From positions 62,001-126,000 of the forward strand of contig JAJCYS010000004.1 in NCBI GenBank assembly GCA_029262815.1: a DNA stretch of 64,000 nucleotides, written 5' to 3'. Under the pieces are notes generated by a model. That model worked only from the letters and a program-made list of their open reading frames with translations. It was not told where the DNA came from and made no database searches. The number at the start of each line of letters is the position of its first letter. The first letter of the stretch is position 1. Source of the stretch: Deltaproteobacteria bacterium (GTDB taxonomy: Bacteria; Bdellovibrionota; JAJCYS01). Positions 55,152 to 62,554 of this stretch are shown piece after piece. The translations under genes and the position numbers were made by a program.

Positions 55152-55964
55152 ATGTCATCAAATAAAGCACATACGATAAAGCTCTTTGAACATTCTTTCC
55201 CCTCAGAATATACCACTAAATATCCTAAGCTTTGTGAAATTGCAGATCAAATTGATCACGATGAAAGTATCAATCAACTGTGGCGATGTTGCAATGTGAT
55301 GGCAGTTGATCGATTGAAAATCAACGATCATGGAATGGGCCATATTCGATTGGTGATTCAATATGCATTTCAAGTTTTTGATTTACTCGTGAAGGCAAAA
55401 ATTGAACCCAATAGTGTGATCGATTATGGATTAAGTCACGAAGAAGCGCTTGTGATTATATTATTAAGTGGTTGTTTTCATGATATTGGTCATGTGATTT
55501 CTCGGAAGGATCACACGTATCATAGTATGACCATCGCTCATAATCATATTTTACGGCTGATCAAGCAACACTATTCTGATGCTGACCAGATGACGATACT
55601 TTCCGAAACACTACATGCAATTTACTGTCATAATTATGATGTGACGGGGATGACGATTGAAGCTGGGATTTTGAGGCTTGCGGATGCGTTGGACATGAAG
55701 AAAGGCCGTTCATCTGAAGCGATTAAAATGGGCAAGGTTGATATTCATTCCTTGAGTACGAACGCAGTGCAATCTGTGTCTATTCAAGCAGGACATGAAC
55801 ATCCTATTCATATTGATATTGAGATGACCAGCTCAGCAGGCATTTTTCAAATCGATTCGCTGCTTAAACCCAAGCTTCAAGGTAGTGAAATTTCGCCTTA
55901 TGTGTCACTCTACGCCAAAATTATTGGCAAAAGTCCAGTTAAAGAGTATCGAATCAACATTTAA
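55152..55964 (+). CDS. HD-domain phosphohydrolase, orphan
   Basis: 270 residues. The metal-binding pattern of HD hydrolases is visible: His in NDHGMGHIR near 62, His-Asp in GCFHDIGHVI near 112, further His around 130 and 155, and Asp in RLADALDMKKG near 178. The family acts on nucleotides or cyclic nucleotides. No sensor or GGDEF domain is attached and the GYP signature of c-di-GMP enzymes is absent. It stands alone with its own terminator directly behind, so it is probably a single-gene unit. Substrate unknown. Confidence 0.85.
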   Translation: MSSNKAHTIKLFEHSFPSEYTTKYPKLCEIADQIDHDESINQLWRCCNVMAVDRLKINDHGMGHIRLVIQYAFQVFDLLVKAKIEPNSVIDYGLSHEEALVIILLSGCFHDIGHVISRKDHTYHSMTIAHNHILRLIKQHYSDADQMTILSETLHAIYCHNYDVTGMTIEAGILRLADALDMKKGRSSEAIKMGKVDIHSLSTNAVQSVSIQAGHEHPIHIDIEMTSSAGIFQIDSLLKPKLQGSEISPYVSLYAKIIGKSPVKEYRINI

Positions 55965-55969
55965 AATAC

Positions 55970-56001
55970 AAAAGGCGTCCTAATTAATTAGGACGCCTTT
56001 T
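55970..56001 (+). terminator. Intrinsic terminator of the HD-domain gene
   Basis: A perfect 32-base palindrome (AAAAGGCGTCCTAATT and its complement) ends in TTTTGTT. The stem begins five bases behind the stop codon. Because A runs flank it on the left it may also stop transcripts coming from the right, towards 56039. Confidence 0.85.
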
Positions 56002-56038
56002 GTTAAGGCCATTTGGTTTTATTGAAATTTAGTTTTGT

Positions 56039-56428
56039 TTACTCTAGACCAATATCTTTAGGTGGGCAGAGATAAGCACTACCAGACATAGTTACGTTGG
56101 TTTGGCCGCCACCGATTCCACCATTTCCGCCACTAATGGTATCCCCAGTTGCATGGGTATCAAGCATAACGTAGTTTGCACCCAATACAGCAGCTTGGTT
56201 CTTCATATCATTGATTGAGCCTTTTGTTAAATTCTGGCTACTTGTATAGGCTCCCGTAAAAAAGTTCCCTTGAGAACCGACAACGTTGCCTTTGAAATTA
56301 CATGATTTAGGAGCATCCTTACGCGACATCACAATTCTTTCGGCACCAGGCTTTAATTCCATTGCTGAACAACCTGTCATCAGGGCACTTATCAAAAAAA
56401 CTGAATATATACTGGTACTTAATTTCAT
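56039..56428 (-). CDS. DUF4156-type lipoprotein
   Basis: 129 residues. The lipobox LMTGC follows a short hydrophobic core, giving lipid attachment at about Cys20. The mature part has KPGAERIVMSRKDAPKSCNF, then VGSQGNF, MKNQAAVLGANYVMLD near 88 and a final Cys in SAYLCPP, the pattern of the DUF4156 family of small outer-membrane lipoproteins, in which the two Cys may pair. A Gly/Asn-rich stretch (SGGNGGIGGGQ) is near 105. GGAGG lies seven bases before the ATG. Function unknown. Confidence 0.82.
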   Translation of the reverse strand: MKLSTSIYSVFLISALMTGCSAMELKPGAERIVMSRKDAPKSCNFKGNVVGSQGNFFTGAYTSSQNLTKGSINDMKNQAAVLGANYVMLDTHATGDTISGGNGGIGGGQTNVTMSGSAYLCPPKDIGLE

Positions 56429-56461
56429 TTCATAACCTCCAAATTAATTATTTATCTACTT

Positions 56462-56490
56462 ATACTATTACTGTTCTGATTTAATGTCAA
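56462..56490 (-). promoter_or_regulatory. Promoter of the DUF4156-type lipoprotein gene
   Basis: On the minus strand a perfect TTGACA (56485-56490) is 17 bases from TAGTAT (56462-56467), with an overlapping TATAAG. The predicted leader of about 27 bases carries the GGAGG ribosome-binding site. Confidence 0.6.
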
Positions 56491-56726
56491 CTATATTTAT
56501 TTATTTTATATATTAATGTACTCATTATATTTCAAATGGATAAAGTACTCAAATAAAACAGAATTTTAACACTTTTTGTCAAGTGGATAAATTAAAGAAA
56601 TGTCAATAATTTGACGATACGGCACCTAGGTTGCGGACGTACATCATGTTCAGTATTTAGTCGATTGTGAAAACATTAGTAAGATTAAGCCCTTAAAGTC
56701 GCTTCTCGTGCCTAAGGAGGTGTGAA
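56491..56726. other. A/T-rich intergenic region before the 798-residue lipoprotein gene
   Basis: No open frame of use and no RNA gene is recognised here. The left half is very A/T-rich. The right half ends in CCTAAGGAGGTGTGAAATG, a near-perfect ribosome-binding site for the next gene. TTGCGG (56632-56637) and TATTTA 17 bases later form a possible but weak promoter. Confidence 0.5.
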
Positions 56727-59123
56727 ATGACAAAACTTATTTCTCATTCATCTCGGTTAACACGTGGATTTTCCGTTTGTCTGTTAATGATTCTAGCCGG
56801 TTGTGGAGGAGCCGGACAACCTAACAATCTACAGGTTATCAATCAAGGAAATGCAGATTTAATTAAAGATGCGTGTATTCAAGCCTCAGCCCTACAAATT
56901 GTAAGTTCCGAAACCGAATTTGATGATCGTGCAACATGCTACTCCGCAGGTCATCTTGTTATTTCTGGCCCTATAAATGGGAATAGGACGAATACGGTCG
57001 GATCAGCAAGCTTTACCGTCGCTGGCGGCAGTGTCGTGACAGCAGATATATCAAAGCTCATATCTGGGCATGGACGCATGACGATTACAAATAACGCAAG
57101 TGATCCAAGTAAATGGGATATTCGATTAAACTCAAGAAATTATCGAGGTTTGAGTTTAATTAGTTACGGATTTGTTCCCTCAGACGATCCCTCTGGGATT
57201 GGTAGTATGATCGGGTCAGGCACACCCATTGAATACCGCGAAGATCATAGTTTAATTATTACAGGATATGACCCTGTCGCAGGTATCGCCGATAGAGTTG
57301 TCTCTTTCGTGGAGGACCCCAACCTCCTTGACAGTGTCGGAGAAGCAAATGTCCGATTTGTATGGCTCTCAGCCTCTGTCAGCGTACTTGATCTTGGAAA
57401 AACAGCCGGAGCCATTAGCCCCTTACCAGCTTTAACATTTCTCACAGATGGAGCTAATCACGATGATAACTCTTTCGTAGACAAGTTCACCTTAGAGGAT
57501 TTAGCCGTCGAGCTTAAGTTTTCCGCTTCAGCAGTCAATAACTACAATGCTCGGCTTAGAGTCGGTGGCGTTCTTGTTGCACAATCTAGATTATCAGCTG
57601 GACAAACTGGCGCACCAGGGGAACTCGTGACAACCATAAGTGGAGCTTGGGAACACCTTCGATTCCACGTTGATCGTCCTCAAGCTGGATCTGGATTGTA
57701 TAACCGGTTTGTTGTTCGATCAAATATTCAAGATCCAAGTGCCACTTCACTGTTAGAGGTTCAATTAAGCGGTGAGGAAACAGTTGGAGCTATAGGAGAC
57801 TTACAATTGGACGTTTCTGAGACTGACAGTTATGAACGCCTAAGAGTAGCTGTGGTTACACAATCGGGTACAGTTGCCTCAGCCCAACCGGGAGACAGTT
57901 TCGATATTGCAAATGCTTGGCGTTTTAGAATTCGTTACATTTCAGGTACAGATGACTATGTGTATAATTGGCAACTCCCAACAGCGCTTGCTGCAGAACC
58001 AACCGAGGATCCACCCGATCCAGGTTCCAGCATATCTGGACTTACCCTGCTATATAGAGAGGATCTTTTTCCTGTAGATACATCTGATGTGTATATAGCA
58101 AGTTATGCCCCAGGCAGTAGCCCGCTAGGTGGAGATCCACCTGTTGTTGAATCACTTTCAAGTAAGTTAGCGAATCCAGCAATTGCCGGATTAACAGATA
58201 CACCGTCTGACTGTGTGACTGATCCAACGTCTGGGGATAGATACATGGCCTATGGTGTCATTAACCCTGCAGTTACTGGCGGGTTTCCTGCGGAGACGTG
58301 GCGATTAAATATGTCAGATAGTACAACTAGTTTGTACGACAGTGGCCTATTACCCAGAGCTTTGGATCTAGGTGTTGATTCGAGTGGTGGGGTTAATATT
58401 GCAGGTCGTCTCATTGAGTTTGGAGTAGGAATAGACTTTTACTTAGGTGATTTTTTAAGTGGATCCTATAGTAAAATTGTTCTTCCATCTGGTCAATTCG
58501 ATGATGGGGATGCCATTCATACGGATGGAGATAGACTGAGTTTACAAACCTTTGAATCCACCTCACCTCATACAACTTATCGAATGCTAGAATACAACCC
58601 ACAAACCTTAAGTACACCTTTTGAAGCAGTATCTTTTACTGAAACTAATCCAGATCCAAACTTTATTCAGATCATGGAGAATTCAGCAGGATACAACGGT
58701 TATTACGTCTATATGAGAGATGGTGCAGAATTTGGAACCGTTACAAACCAAGACATATATTTAAAGTATCCTACGGGTGCACCTTTTAGATTTATTGACT
58801 TAACTGCTAGTACCAGAGACTATGGGTTTGTTCACCGGTTCAATATCATGCCAGCAACGTCTGTGTCCCCAACAGCATCACCAACTGACCCACCATGGCT
58901 GTCCGTTGTTTTTCTAAGTAGGGATTCACCGAGTTCATCTACTGTTGTACGTGATGCAAGATTCATTGAGCTTTCACCGTCAATTGAAGGTCTTTCGCTC
59001 TCAATTGATTCGGTAATTGCATCTCCTTCCTTAGCTGTACCAGCCAACATTGGCGCAAATCCCACAACGGGTGGTGACTTAAAAAGTATAAGAGGAGGTT
59101 GTACTTTTGCAATTTCATTTTGA
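56727..59123 (+). CDS. Large lipoprotein of unknown function
   Basis: 798 residues. The signal peptide ends in the lipobox LAGC (Cys26) followed by GGAGQPNN, so it is a lipoprotein. The long mature part is Ser, Thr, Asp and Gly-rich with short strands (for example DLQLDVSETDSYERLRVAVV), suggesting stacked beta domains; a Pro-rich linker (EPTEDPPDPGSS) near 432 splits it in two halves. The second half may be a propeller, since similar strand units repeat, but I could not establish a repeat length. Few Lys and many acidic residues suit surface exposure. The ribosome-binding site AAGGAGG is the strongest in the window. Confidence 0.78.
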   Translation: MTKLISHSSRLTRGFSVCLLMILAGCGGAGQPNNLQVINQGNADLIKDACIQASALQIVSSETEFDDRATCYSAGHLVISGPINGNRTNTVGSASFTVAGGSVVTADISKLISGHGRMTITNNASDPSKWDIRLNSRNYRGLSLISYGFVPSDDPSGIGSMIGSGTPIEYREDHSLIITGYDPVAGIADRVVSFVEDPNLLDSVGEANVRFVWLSASVSVLDLGKTAGAISPLPALTFLTDGANHDDNSFVDKFTLEDLAVELKFSASAVNNYNARLRVGGVLVAQSRLSAGQTGAPGELVTTISGAWEHLRFHVDRPQAGSGLYNRFVVRSNIQDPSATSLLEVQLSGEETVGAIGDLQLDVSETDSYERLRVAVVTQSGTVASAQPGDSFDIANAWRFRIRYISGTDDYVYNWQLPTALAAEPTEDPPDPGSSISGLTLLYREDLFPVDTSDVYIASYAPGSSPLGGDPPVVESLSSKLANPAIAGLTDTPSDCVTDPTSGDRYMAYGVINPAVTGGFPAETWRLNMSDSTTSLYDSGLLPRALDLGVDSSGGVNIAGRLIEFGVGIDFYLGDFLSGSYSKIVLPSGQFDDGDAIHTDGDRLSLQTFESTSPHTTYRMLEYNPQTLSTPFEAVSFTETNPDPNFIQIMENSAGYNGYYVYMRDGAEFGTVTNQDIYLKYPTGAPFRFIDLTASTRDYGFVHRFNIMPATSVSPTASPTDPPWLSVVFLSRDSPSSSTVVRDARFIELSPSIEGLSLSIDSVIASPSLAVPANIGANPTTGGDLKSIRGGCTFAISF

Positions 59124-59144
59124 CTAAAAAGTATGGATAGGTTC

Positions 59145-59192
59145 ACAAGTCCAAGGTAGAAGTAAGTTGTTAAACTTCTGCCTTGGACTTGT
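59145..59192 (+). terminator. Long hairpin behind the large lipoprotein gene
   Basis: Arms 59145-59163 and 59174-59192 pair over 19 positions with one G-T pair (ACAAGTCCAAGG with CCTTGGACTTGT), loop ten bases. It lies between two convergent genes, so it could end both transcripts, but no T tract follows on either strand. Confidence 0.5.
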
Positions 59193-59236
59193 CAGGTTAC
59201 ATATCTCAAAAAGTTTTAATAGGTTAACTCTAGGTA

Positions 59237-60340
59237 CTACTCTTGATCGTTCTCATCACCTAATTCATCTTCATCCCAACCATCTTCATCGTATTCTTCA
59301 TCCTCTTCATCGTATTCTTCATCTTGATACTCTCCACTAGGATCAATGTCTTCGAGATCTTCTGCTTCAGTATTTTTATACGTCTGCAATTCATTAGGCA
59401 CTGGACCATTAAATAGAGTTTTTAACTTTTCTGACTCAATCAACGCTTTTCTAAGCGTCAACGTTTTAAGACTTTGTAAAGGTGCAAAAATTCCTCCAGG
59501 TACTTCAATACTGGAATTGTCTCCAAGATATAATGCAGTCAGATTTTGAAGGCCTAAGAAAGTGTTTTTGTGCAAACTCTCTACAGAGCCGTTTTCGATA
59601 TCCAAATACTGTAAACCGTTTAAACCCCATAGATCAAATTTCCCTATGTGTTCAATCTCATTGTTATATAGCTCTAATTTAGTGAGAGACTCAAGTCCAA
59701 TAAACATATAGGGTAATAAAGCTTTGAGTTTAGGTAGGCTATTCCCTTTCATACTTATTTCATGATGAAGGTTTAGTTTAATATCAGCTGTTTCAACGCC
59801 GTCCTTCTTTTGTTGTTCCACATGAGCTCTAAACTGAATGAATGTATTTTCACACTTTTCTGAAGTTACATCTTTTAACTCAACTGTCTGATTTAGCGCT
59901 TTTGCCATACGAACTGTCATAACTTTAAGCGTAGTTTGTTGGTCCGCAGAAAATTGCTCCATTTTTTTACAAAATGCGACAAACGGATACTCACCAATAA
60001 TTTGAAGGGCAGATACATTTCTGTATTTATTGCGATATCTCACAAGAAGCGCTATCAACTCAGGAGATAACGTTAATTCTTTATAGAGTGATTCAAATGA
60101 TTGATTATCTTTCTTAGCTAACTTAAGAAACGCCTGAGCTTTATCAACTAGAGTTTTGTTCTCGTCTTTGACAATTTGAGATGTTGTAAGCTCTTTTGGC
60201 TTCTCAATGGCTTCTTTTTGTTCAATATTTTTTTCAACTTTATTGTTCACATTGTTTTGTTGGACTTTAGTTGCTTCACTACATCCGGTACTCATGAGTA
60301 CTGCACCGAGTAAAATGGGTAATACATGTGTTTTTCTCAT
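59237..60340 (-). CDS. Leucine-rich-repeat lipoprotein with acidic tail
   Basis: 367 residues. Lipobox MSTGC places the lipid Cys at about residue 20. A Glu/Lys-rich linker and a helical region (about 60-190) precede four to five leucine-rich repeats at about 210-315: LESLTKLELYNNEIEHIG, LNGLQYLDIENGSVESLH, LQNLTALYLGDNSSIEV and LQSLKTLTLRKALIES. The last 40 residues are almost only Asp, Glu and Tyr (EYDEEDEEYDEDGWDED). LRR domains bind proteins; the acidic tail could bind cations or act as a disordered surface brush. Partner unknown. Confidence 0.85.
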   Translation of the reverse strand: MRKTHVLPILLGAVLMSTGCSEATKVQQNNVNNKVEKNIEQKEAIEKPKELTTSQIVKDENKTLVDKAQAFLKLAKKDNQSFESLYKELTLSPELIALLVRYRNKYRNVSALQIIGEYPFVAFCKKMEQFSADQQTTLKVMTVRMAKALNQTVELKDVTSEKCENTFIQFRAHVEQQKKDGVETADIKLNLHHEISMKGNSLPKLKALLPYMFIGLESLTKLELYNNEIEHIGKFDLWGLNGLQYLDIENGSVESLHKNTFLGLQNLTALYLGDNSSIEVPGGIFAPLQSLKTLTLRKALIESEKLKTLFNGPVPNELQTYKNTEAEDLEDIDPSGEYQDEEYDEEDEEYDEDGWDEDELGDENDQE

Positions 60341-60419
60341 CTTTTCAAACTCCAGTTCAAATCTTTCAAGTATGTCGGGTTCAGCAGATGTAAATCTAAA
60401 TTATTTATATTTAAAATAA

Positions 60420-60448
60420 ATTATCACACAAACCAAATATATTTGCAA
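60420..60448 (-). promoter_or_regulatory. Candidate promoter of the LRR lipoprotein gene
   Basis: On the minus strand TTGCAA (60443-60448) and GATAAT (60420-60425) are 17 bases apart. The leader would be about 73 bases long. The region around it, 60341-60642, has no gene and is A/T-rich. Confidence 0.45.
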
Positions 60449-60553
60449 ATAAAATTGATAATTGTAAATTACTAATATAACTGAGTATTTTGTAATAAGA
60501 GAAGAATCAATCTGATTTTTTTGTTCAATCATTAGAATACTTAGAGTTCAATT

Positions 60554-60594
60554 GGACGTGTCCACATAAGGGATTCTACTTTGGACGCGTCCTA
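60554..60594. promoter_or_regulatory. Pair of GGACG(T/C)GTCC dyads before an RluA-type gene
   Basis: TTGGACGTGTCC (60554-60565) and TTGGACGCGTCC (60583-60594) repeat with a centre spacing of 29 bases, and each has a self-complementary GGAC...GTCC core. They lie 50-90 bases before the ATG at 60643. Similar cores occur at 39944 (GCGTGTCCTAAT) and in the terminator at 55970. They could be operator sites or decayed copies of a small repeat. Confidence 0.4.
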
Positions 60595-60642
60595 ATATTG
60601 TTATATACAAAAGATGTGGCCCCGCATTAAAGTACAGTTCTG

Positions 60643-61578
60643 ATGGATCTTCAATTTTCAATTTGGAACCCTTATGAACATACAAGGTTAGATACCTTTC
60701 TTACAGCTTGTACGGGTGAATCTCGAAACACACTCAAAAAATGGTTTAATGACAGCAAAATCCATCTTAATCAAACAATAGCCAAACCGAGCATGAAACC
60801 AGGCGTTAAACAGTCAATCACATTAATAGGGTATACCCACAGTCGAACACTTGAGCCAAACCCAGACCTAACCATCCCTATCCTCTACGAAGATAATGAT
60901 CTACTCGTTATCAATAAACCCAGAGGACAATCCGTCAATGCGCTAAGACATATAGACCAAACTACCATTGCAAATTTCTTCTTACATAAAACCCCTACCC
61001 TTTATGATTGGGATACTCGAATATTAGAACCTGGATTAGTCCACCGACTTGATAAATGGACAAGTGGCTGTCTCATAGGCGTGCGTACGCAAGCTGCACT
61101 TGAATTTCTCAAAACACAATTTATGCACCGACGTATCAAAAAAAACTACCTAGCCTTGGCAAATGGCCATATTCATTACCCCATGGCTTTGGAAAATTGG
61201 CTCATCCACCATCCCAAAAATCCTCAAAAGATGACCGTCACAGGCGCACCCGAGGATCACCCCCAAGCACGTATTGCCAAATTAAGCTTCACTCCAATTC
61301 AGTGGTTCGAGAACCATACGCTTATTGATGTACGCCTTAAAACGGGCCGTATGCACCAAATTCGAGTGCAACTTGCACACCAACAACACCCGCTTGCAGG
61401 TGACAGTCTCTATGGCGGGCCTTCAAGTAAAGGCGTCTTTGACGGATTCTGGCTTCATGCGCACACCCTCGCATTCAATCACCCCACAACGCATCAACAA
61501 CTTTGTTTTCGCGCTCCGATTCCTCAAGCACTGATCGATTATTTAGACACGCTTAAAAGAATCCCTTTTCCGTCATAA
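60643..61578 (+). CDS. RluA/RluD-family pseudouridine synthase
   Basis: 311 residues. N-terminal S4-like RNA-binding domain (residues about 15-70, RLDTFLTACTGESRNTLKKW), then the catalytic domain with Asp in LVHRLDKWTSGCLIG near 132 and LKTGRMHQIRVQLAHQ near 230. Modifies uridines of rRNA or tRNA, target not evident. Its last 26 bases overlap the end of another pseudouridine synthase on the opposite strand. No good ribosome-binding site is seen. Confidence 0.92.
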   Translation: MDLQFSIWNPYEHTRLDTFLTACTGESRNTLKKWFNDSKIHLNQTIAKPSMKPGVKQSITLIGYTHSRTLEPNPDLTIPILYEDNDLLVINKPRGQSVNALRHIDQTTIANFFLHKTPTLYDWDTRILEPGLVHRLDKWTSGCLIGVRTQAALEFLKTQFMHRRIKKNYLALANGHIHYPMALENWLIHHPKNPQKMTVTGAPEDHPQARIAKLSFTPIQWFENHTLIDVRLKTGRMHQIRVQLAHQQHPLAGDSLYGGPSSKGVFDGFWLHAHTLAFNHPTTHQQLCFRAPIPQALIDYLDTLKRIPFPS

Positions 61579-62500
61579 ATTTCGTCATATCGGCTTTAAG
61601 TGGAGCTTGTATCAACACCCACTTTCCAGTTATGGGATGAAAAAATCCCAAATGTTCAGCATGAAGCATCAATCGGGGAGTCTCAAGGCTGAGCTTATCC
61701 GCTTCCGTTAGTCCTTCAGAAACATAACGACAAAATAGCGATGAATCAGGATAGTAATGCTTATCTCCTACGATCCAATGGTTGAGGGCTGAAAGGTGAG
61801 CACGGATCTGATGTGTCCGCCCTGTATATAAATAGCATCGCACCAAATGATAGGAACCACTTTGTCCCAAAGACAAAAATTGGGTATGGGCCCTTTTGCC
61901 ATGCAAATTCGGATAGCTTTTAATCCGAATAGGACTGCCCGGTCGCATACCAATAGGCATCTCTTGATCTCGCTGTAAGAGTGGCGATTCTCCCTTAGTA
62001 ACACAAAGATAAGATTTTTGAATCACCTGGGTTGCAAATTGCTCATACAATTTACTGCGTGCCTCAGGATGCTTGGCTACTAATACAGCACCGGAGGTTT
62101 CAATATCCAGCCGGTGGAGCACCCAAAGGTCTCGCCCCACTTCCCCCTGTAAGTAATTTTCCATCAAGTGCTCAAGCGTGTGATAGAGATACCTACCCGT
62201 TCGTGTTGTAGGGCACGGGGCTGGTTTATTGACAACCACAATGGCATCATCTTCAAACAGTACTTCAAAATGAGTATCAATCTCAGGCTCTAAGTCAACC
62301 TGGGGAGCATAGGTGACAATGGAACCGGGTCCGATGCGTTGCGACACAGCTCCAGGTTTGCCATCGACCTGAATCTGAGTATCACGGATAATACGCTGCC
62401 ACTGGGCCCTTGAAAAATACGCATATCGACCCGCCAAGAATTGGTCTAAACGCATCATTGGATGGGAATCGGCTAGCTTACATTCAAAGGTTTTCATCAT
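61553..62500 (-). CDS. RluA/RluD-family pseudouridine synthase
   Basis: 315 residues from the ATG at 62498-62500; ATG codons lie on both sides (62504-62506 and 62495-62497) and the first of a longer frame at 62647 is rejected because it crosses the divergent gene. S4-like domain at the start (MMRLDQFLAGRYAYFSRAQW), catalytic Asp in VLHRLDIETSGAVLVAK near 145 and YTGRTHQIRAHLSALNH near 235. Third enzyme of this family in the window (with 22760 and 60643), so each probably serves a different RNA site. Confidence 0.92.
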   Translation of the reverse strand: MMKTFECKLADSHPMMRLDQFLAGRYAYFSRAQWQRIIRDTQIQVDGKPGAVSQRIGPGSIVTYAPQVDLEPEIDTHFEVLFEDDAIVVVNKPAPCPTTRTGRYLYHTLEHLMENYLQGEVGRDLWVLHRLDIETSGAVLVAKHPEARSKLYEQFATQVIQKSYLCVTKGESPLLQRDQEMPIGMRPGSPIRIKSYPNLHGKRAHTQFLSLGQSGSYHLVRCYLYTGRTHQIRAHLSALNHWIVGDKHYYPDSSLFCRYVSEGLTEADKLSLETPRLMLHAEHLGFFHPITGKWVLIQAPLKADMTKFMTEKGFF

Positions 62501-62538
62501 TGACATACTCAATATTCGGTACTTTTGTGGCGCTTGAG

Positions 62539-62544
62539 TATAAT
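62539..62544 (+). promoter_or_regulatory. -10 box of the gene at 62555
   Basis: A perfect TATAAT ends ten bases before the ATG at 62555. The -35 region is weak. The predicted leader is about four bases, again too short for a ribosome-binding site. Confidence 0.45.
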
Positions 62545-62554
62545 ATAGCTCGAC

